From positions 1-36,316 of IMG/VR virus record IMGVR_UViG_3300020172_001410: a stretch of 36,316 nt of DNA; one strand, written 5' to 3'. How positions within the stretch are numbered: the first letter of the stretch is position 1; each line of letters starts with the position of its first letter. This stretch comes from a virus. Shown here in pieces: positions 33,619 through 36,316 of the stretch. A program made the position numbers and the translations under genes. The notes beneath the pieces were generated by a model, which worked only from the letters and a program-made list of their open reading frames with translations, was not told where the DNA came from and searched no databases.

Positions 33619-33840
33619 TTATTCGTCGTAGTGCTGCATTACCAGTTTCGAGAGCTGCATCACTTTAGAATTGATTTTACGACTCATGGTACTCTCGGCT
33701 TTGTGTTGGATATCAGTCTTAGTGCCGTATGACAGAGCAGAACGTATTCGAGCCAGCTCGTTTATTTCCACAACCAACTGACCAGCTTCATCTGTGACTA
33801 CGCCAGAACTAAACGCCTTTTCACCCTTTGCTTTTGTCAT
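33619..33840 (-). CDS. Small protein of unknown function
   Basis: The 73-residue protein (MTKAKGEKAFSSGVVTDEAG...) has a basic start, a helical middle (LVVEINELARIRSALSYGTK) and a helical end. The frame extends two codons further to an ATG at 33846. I prefer 33840 because AAAGG is then six bases before the start, while for 33846 it abuts the ATG. It is the last gene before the protease promoter. No family was recognised. Confidence 0.5.
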   Translation of the reverse strand: MTKAKGEKAFSSGVVTDEAGQLVVEINELARIRSALSYGTKTDIQHKAESTMSRKINSKVMQLSKLVMQHYDE

Positions 33841-33849
33841 TTTCATCCT

Positions 33850-34134
33850 TTAACTTCTAGTCAACTTCAGTATCTTTTCAATCTGATTTTCAATGATAGG
33901 TTTTCTATTCGGCCAATAAATGTATTCTTTGTCGGCAGTCTTCAGCAACTTGACTAGAAACGGAACAATCATCTTTTCGACTTCAGACAACTTCTTCTTA
34001 TATGTCTCTGCGGTTTGTTCTGTCTGAGCTACAACTTGATTGTACTCCTCTTCACTTACCGCAGAAAAACCAAAGTCATCTTCGTTGTCGAGGTATTCTC
34101 CGAGTATTGCTTTGACATCTATACTATCTGCCAT
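33850..34134 (-). CDS. Conserved small protein of T4-like phages, unknown function
   Basis: The 94-residue protein has an acidic N-terminus, a helical centre (EQTAETYKKKLSEVEKMIVP) and the C-terminal pattern KEYIYWPNRKPIIENQIEKI, then LKLTR. I recognise 'YI.WPNR...I..Q..KIL.LTR' from short proteins present in many T4-like phages, always hypothetical as far as I know. The gene begins two bases after the preceding one ends. The WPNR block is likely the functional core. No membrane or signal features. Confidence 0.6.
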   Translation of the reverse strand: MADSIDVKAILGEYLDNEDDFGFSAVSEEEYNQVVAQTEQTAETYKKKLSEVEKMIVPFLVKLLKTADKEYIYWPNRKPIIENQIEKILKLTRS

Positions 34135-34136
34135 AT

Positions 34137-34319
34137 CTACACCTCAAAATCAAACAATACGATTCCTGAATTTGTGTTTGCTCGTCCACTATCTGTACTC
34201 TTCTTTTCTGAGAAAGAGATAACAAATAGACCACCTTCATTTATAGGCATCTCAGGTGTTGAACCCAACCCAAATGTAATATACATCGGCAAAATAAAAA
34301 ATACAAACATTTTTCTCAT
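34137..34319 (-). CDS. Short secreted or membrane-anchored peptide
   Basis: The 60-residue protein opens with a basic residue pair and a hydrophobic run (MRKMFVFFILPMYITFGLGS) that fits a signal peptide or a single membrane anchor. A polar, glycine/serine-rich remainder of about 40 residues follows. AAGG lies six bases before the ATG. It lies directly after the endonuclease VII-like gene and two bases before the WPNR protein. No family was recognised. With the protease and the 24-residue peptide it is one of three products here predicted to reach the envelope. Confidence 0.5.
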   Translation of the reverse strand: MRKMFVFFILPMYITFGLGSTPEMPINEGGLFVISFSEKKSTDSGRANTNSGIVLFDFEV

Positions 34320-34339
34320 ACACTACCTTCTTATTGCGT

Positions 34340-34684
34340 TCAATCCAAATACTTCTTTATATTCCTAAGATATTCATCGATGTGGAGTGTGACACAAGCT
34401 CTCTCAACTTTTCCTATTAGCGTGTTGCATTGTCCACACAAAATTCCTCTAACTTTTCCTGTTGTGTGGCAGTGGTCTATAACTCCAGCCTGATTGTCAT
34501 TAACAAACAGACCCACTTCACATCGACACAATTTACACCTACATTTTTGTAAAGTTAAAAGAGCTTTCTGTTGAATTCTGTTCAGTCCATATCTCATTAA
34601 GCCGTTTTTGCACGTTTTGCATTGTAGCCCTTCGTGATACACAAACTCATTCAATTCTATGCTGCAATGTTTGCATCTTTTCAT
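34340..34684 (-). CDS. Recombination endonuclease VII-like nuclease
   Basis: The 114-residue protein carries the endonuclease VII/HNH signature IDHCHTTGKVRGILCGQCN followed by LIGKV. D70, H71 and H73 are likely catalytic or metal-binding. Two further cysteine pairs, C4/C7 and C22/C25, precede a cluster C48, C50, C53, C55 that with C83/C86 would hold structural zinc. T4 gp49 (157 residues) resolves branched DNA before packaging. Many phages also carry short free-standing homologues like this, so the role may be junction resolution or DNA nicking/homing. I chose the ATG at 34684, preceded by GGAG at nine bases. An in-frame GTG at 34729 would give 129 residues but lacks such a site. The GGAG lies inside a hairpin (34689-34708). 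Confidence 0.82.
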   Translation of the reverse strand: MKRCKHCSIELNEFVYHEGLQCKTCKNGLMRYGLNRIQQKALLTLQKCRCKLCRCEVGLFVNDNQAGVIDHCHTTGKVRGILCGQCNTLIGKVERACVTLHIDEYLRNIKKYLD

Positions 34685-34688
34685 ATCA

Positions 34689-34708
34689 GCAATCTCCAGC
34701 GAGATTGC
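34689..34708 (-). promoter_or_regulatory. Hairpin hiding the ribosome binding site of the endonuclease gene
   Basis: On the minus strand GCAATCTC (34708-34701), loop GCTG, and GAGATTGC (34696-34689) form a perfect 8-bp stem, extendable by a G-U pair. The Shine-Dalgarno GGAG comprises the last loop base and the first three bases of the 3' arm. The ATG follows four bases after the stem. Confidence 0.7.
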
Positions 34709-34733
34709 CCGGTGAGCAGAATACAACACACAT

Positions 34734-35117
34734 TTAGACGGAACTGCTTTTTACTATTTTATTCAAATACTCAAGCATCCACCAATGCCAAGTATCAACA
34801 TCGTAGCTATACTCAACACCTTCTTTATTGACTCGAAAGTATTGTTGTGGAAATTCTTTGTATGCTTGAAGTTTAAGATCCAAGTCGAGTGTGACACCGA
34901 ACGTATTAGTCTTGGGCTTCATAATCTCATACACTCGGCGAGCTGCTTGCTCTGCCGTATCTTGAGGAAACTGTTCACGATTGTATGTAATGCCTGATGT
35001 TTTAATCGACAGAACTTTAGGACCATTAGGTTCTGCAATAAGCACTGACGGTTCTGTAGGTTCGGCGAACTTAAATCCTAGACTCTGCGTATTGTTCCAC
35101 TCGTATTGATTAAACAT
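34734..35117 (-). CDS. Protein of unknown function
   Basis: The 127-residue protein (MFNQYEWNNTQSLGFKFAEP...) is mixed alpha/beta, with EPSVLIAEPNGPKVLSIKTS and EQAARRVYEIMKPK. It ends with an aromatic-rich stretch (YDVDTWHWWMLEYLNKIVKS). There are no cysteines and no signal. It lies three bases after the upstream 187-residue gene and 49 bases before the endonuclease ATG. No family was recognised. Confidence 0.5.
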   Translation of the reverse strand: MFNQYEWNNTQSLGFKFAEPTEPSVLIAEPNGPKVLSIKTSGITYNREQFPQDTAEQAARRVYEIMKPKTNTFGVTLDLDLKLQAYKEFPQQYFRVNKEGVEYSYDVDTWHWWMLEYLNKIVKSSSV

Positions 35118-35120
35118 AGC

Positions 35121-35684
35121 TTACGTCCACATAAAGCCACGATACTTAATTACTTTGTTCAACATTTCAGTATCCTCTTTTTCATACTGTTGTTCAATTT
35201 TAACTGTGCGTTTTATTAATTTGTCTGCAACTTTATCGGGCGATGTATAATTACGAGCATTAGGATTATTGTTTGCATAATCTATAAGTCCTGAAGCAAC
35301 ATCAGGATCAATTCTGTTTGGTCTAACGTCTTTCCACCACAAATACACTTCACGGATTGCTTTTGGCGCATCGCTTGGATTTTTAACTAGATCGCTATAT
35401 GTTTCTTCGAGCATTTTTATATGCCGCAACCCCAGCTCTCTATTACGATAGACTTCATCACTTCTCAGAAACCACGGCAGTTTGAAATTGATTCTCTGTC
35501 GTAACGTATATGGAGCGTCAAGCTCCATGAATGAACATTCAACTTCAACAAAATCTACAACAATTTGCATGACGGCATAAAGCAAGATGGTGTCCTTGTC
35601 CCAGTAATTCGGAGACAACTCCCGGATCTTGAGAACATTGTACCGCTTAGTGCTACGAAATGCGATCCAATCCAACAGTTTCAT
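35121..35684 (-). CDS. Conserved phage hypothetical protein (VDFVE/YLWWK type)
   Basis: The 187-residue protein has two blocks that I recognise from a common phage hypothetical family: YWDKDTILLYAVMQIVVDFV followed by EVE (27-49), and AIREVYLWWKDVRPNR (in the middle). The family is mostly helical and found in unrelated tailed phages; its function is unknown to me. The ATG overlaps the stop of the upstream zinc-ribbon gene as ATGA, so translation is coupled, and AAAGAG precedes it. Confidence 0.6.
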   Translation of the reverse strand: MKLLDWIAFRSTKRYNVLKIRELSPNYWDKDTILLYAVMQIVVDFVEVECSFMELDAPYTLRQRINFKLPWFLRSDEVYRNRELGLRHIKMLEETYSDLVKNPSDAPKAIREVYLWWKDVRPNRIDPDVASGLIDYANNNPNARNYTSPDKVADKLIKRTVKIEQQYEKEDTEMLNKVIKYRGFMWT

Positions 35685-35881
35685 ACACTCTTTACTTCGC
35701 TCATGTCTTCAATGTTTTCTATTTCACCACCGCGCCGAAAGTAATCTTTACCGCCGTCAACAAATATCGAGCCGCATGAACAGAATTTGAAATCGCGGCG
35801 ATGCTCACTTTCAATAATGTCGCTGCACTTTCGACACTTGATTTTGTTTGTGACAATTTGAGTTTTTTGTTTTGATTCCAT
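35681..35881 (-). CDS. Small zinc-ribbon protein (DUF7695-like)
   Basis: The protein reads MESKQKTQIVTNKIKCRKCS..., then RRDFKFCSCGSIFVDGG and DYFRRGG. The pairs C-x2-C and C-x-C, the HRRDFKFC core and the 'VDGG.DY.RR' motif define a small zinc-binding family common in phages and Gram-positive bacteria (I recall it as DUF7695). I chose the ATG at 35881 (66 residues), where homology begins. The frame runs 23 residues further upstream to 35950 but overlaps the 24-residue membrane peptide, and those residues look unlike the family. It is coupled to the next gene by an ATGA overlap. Confidence 0.68.
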   Translation of the reverse strand: MESKQKTQIVTNKIKCRKCSDIIESEHRRDFKFCSCGSIFVDGGKDYFRRGGEIENIEDMSEVKSV

Positions 35882-35921
35882 ACTTACACCCGCTTGGGTA
35901 GTTTCACTCTCTCTTCCACAA

Positions 35922-35996
35922 TTAGCGAATAGCGAACGCACCGAGAACAATAATCAGCAACGTAGCGAAAAACGACACAAACACCTCCGTCATCAT
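35922..35996 (-). CDS. 24-residue single-helix membrane micropeptide (putative)
   Basis: The frame starts MMTEVF and ends FAIR. The middle (VSFFATLLIIVLGAF) is one hydrophobic helix long enough to span a membrane. Its ATG overlaps the TGA stop of the upstream gene as ATGA, the same coupling seen elsewhere in this cluster. That overlap, plus the clean hydrophobic segment in an otherwise unexplained gap, is the evidence. An internal GGAGGT could also serve a downstream GTG (18 residues). No homologue can be named. Confidence 0.45.
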   Translation of the reverse strand: MMTEVFVSFFATLLIIVLGAFAIR

Positions 35997-36316
35997 AGAT
36001 CGTACTCTCCGAGAGAACTCGACAGTGCATGAACACAGTGCGTTTGTTTTCCGTTACTCTTCTGCCAACAATTCTGGCAAATGGTCATCGGAATACTCGA
36101 CACATTCGTATTGCCGCTCGTCGAGATTGTATATGGATATGCAGGCTGTGAAGAAACTGTACTCTGATTGCCACGGTACTGAAAGTGTCCATAACTCAAC
36201 TCTCGTTCTGCTAAGTATCTCACAAAATTGAGTACAGAGTGTGTGAGTACAGTTTCTTTATCTTTACTCTTAGAGTTTTCGATGTCTAAGATCTTTCTGT
36301 CAAGCAAGTGTAACAA
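35993..36316 (-). CDS. Protein of unknown function, N-terminus cut by window edge
   Basis: The last 107 residues of a longer frame are visible. The codon at the edge is TTG and need not be a start. The visible part has a charged helical segment (RKILDIENSKSKDKETVLTH), a polar linker rich in Ser/Thr, and a possible metal site CQNCWQKSNGKQTHCVH near the C-terminus. The stop overlaps the ATG of the membrane micropeptide. No family was recognised. Confidence 0.5.
   Translation of the reverse strand: MLHLLDRKILDIENSKSKDKETVLTHSVLNFVRYLAERELSYGHFQYRGNQSTVSSQPAYPYTISTSGNTNVSSIPMTICQNCWQKSNGKQTHCVHALSSSLGEYDL

Noticed and set aside
33603-33631. CTACGA/TCGTAG inverted repeat before the protease promoter, as a terminator
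   Set aside because: The stem is only six base pairs with a 17-base loop, and no U-tract follows on the coding strand.
35882-35950. Upstream extension of the zinc-ribbon gene
   Set aside because: It overlaps the membrane micropeptide and does not resemble the family, which starts at the ATG at 35881.
1-36316. tRNA genes, integrase, attachment sites, insertion sequences
   Set aside because: I saw no cloverleaf-like segment, recombinase motif or terminal repeat. This was a reading by eye, so a covariance-model scan would be needed to exclude a tRNA.

Overview
The window is a stretch of a T4-like tailed phage genome (a myovirus with contractile tail) and has no visible cellular housekeeping genes. 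The best anchors are the baseplate genes. A gp5-type hub/spike, gp25, gp6, a gp7-position protein and gp8 lie in T4 order. They are followed by a 2,758-residue DUF4815-type structural protein, which is typical of marine and freshwater T4-like phages, and then by tail fibre genes. T4-type late promoter boxes (TATAAATA and close variants) sit in the gaps on the coding strand, which fits a phage using a gp55-type late sigma factor. The host cannot be read from this DNA. The overall look, moderately AT-rich with DUF4815 and short marine-type virion proteins, suggests an aquatic bacterial host.

Every gene I accept is on the minus strand, so transcription runs from right to left. From right to left: (1) 36316-33619 is an accessory block of small genes. 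It holds a protein cut by the window edge, a 24-residue membrane micropeptide, a zinc ribbon, three conserved phage unknowns, a recombination endonuclease VII-like nuclease, a short secreted or anchored peptide, and two small unknowns. (2) 33592-31692 is a secreted subtilisin-family protease with its own promoter. The same extended -10 element is repeated immediately after the gene. (3) 31685-29612 holds six small genes of mostly unknown function, tightly packed and partly overlapping. (4) 29577-20208 is the baseplate block: spike, a small membrane protein, gp25, gp6, gp7-like and gp8. (5) 20188-11042 holds the giant DUF4815 protein and three small virion-type proteins. (6) 11035-1 is an array of five tail fibre genes, the last cut by the left edge.

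Blocks 4-6 would together build the baseplate and adsorption apparatus. The fibres are mosaics: shared N-terminal anchors, SYNDLxxKP repeats, a helical 18-residue repeat shaft, a shared beta module, and HxH-rich tips behind tail-collar domains. Near-identical DNA segments between and within fibre genes could recombine to alter host range.

The least ordinary features are the protease with its promoter pair, a hairpin that buries the ribosome binding site of the endonuclease VII-like gene (reminiscent of T4 gene 49), a spike protein with an EF-hand-like loop and no lysozyme domain, and a carbohydrate-binding-like insert in one fibre. I saw no tRNA, CRISPR array, insertion sequence, integrase or attachment site.
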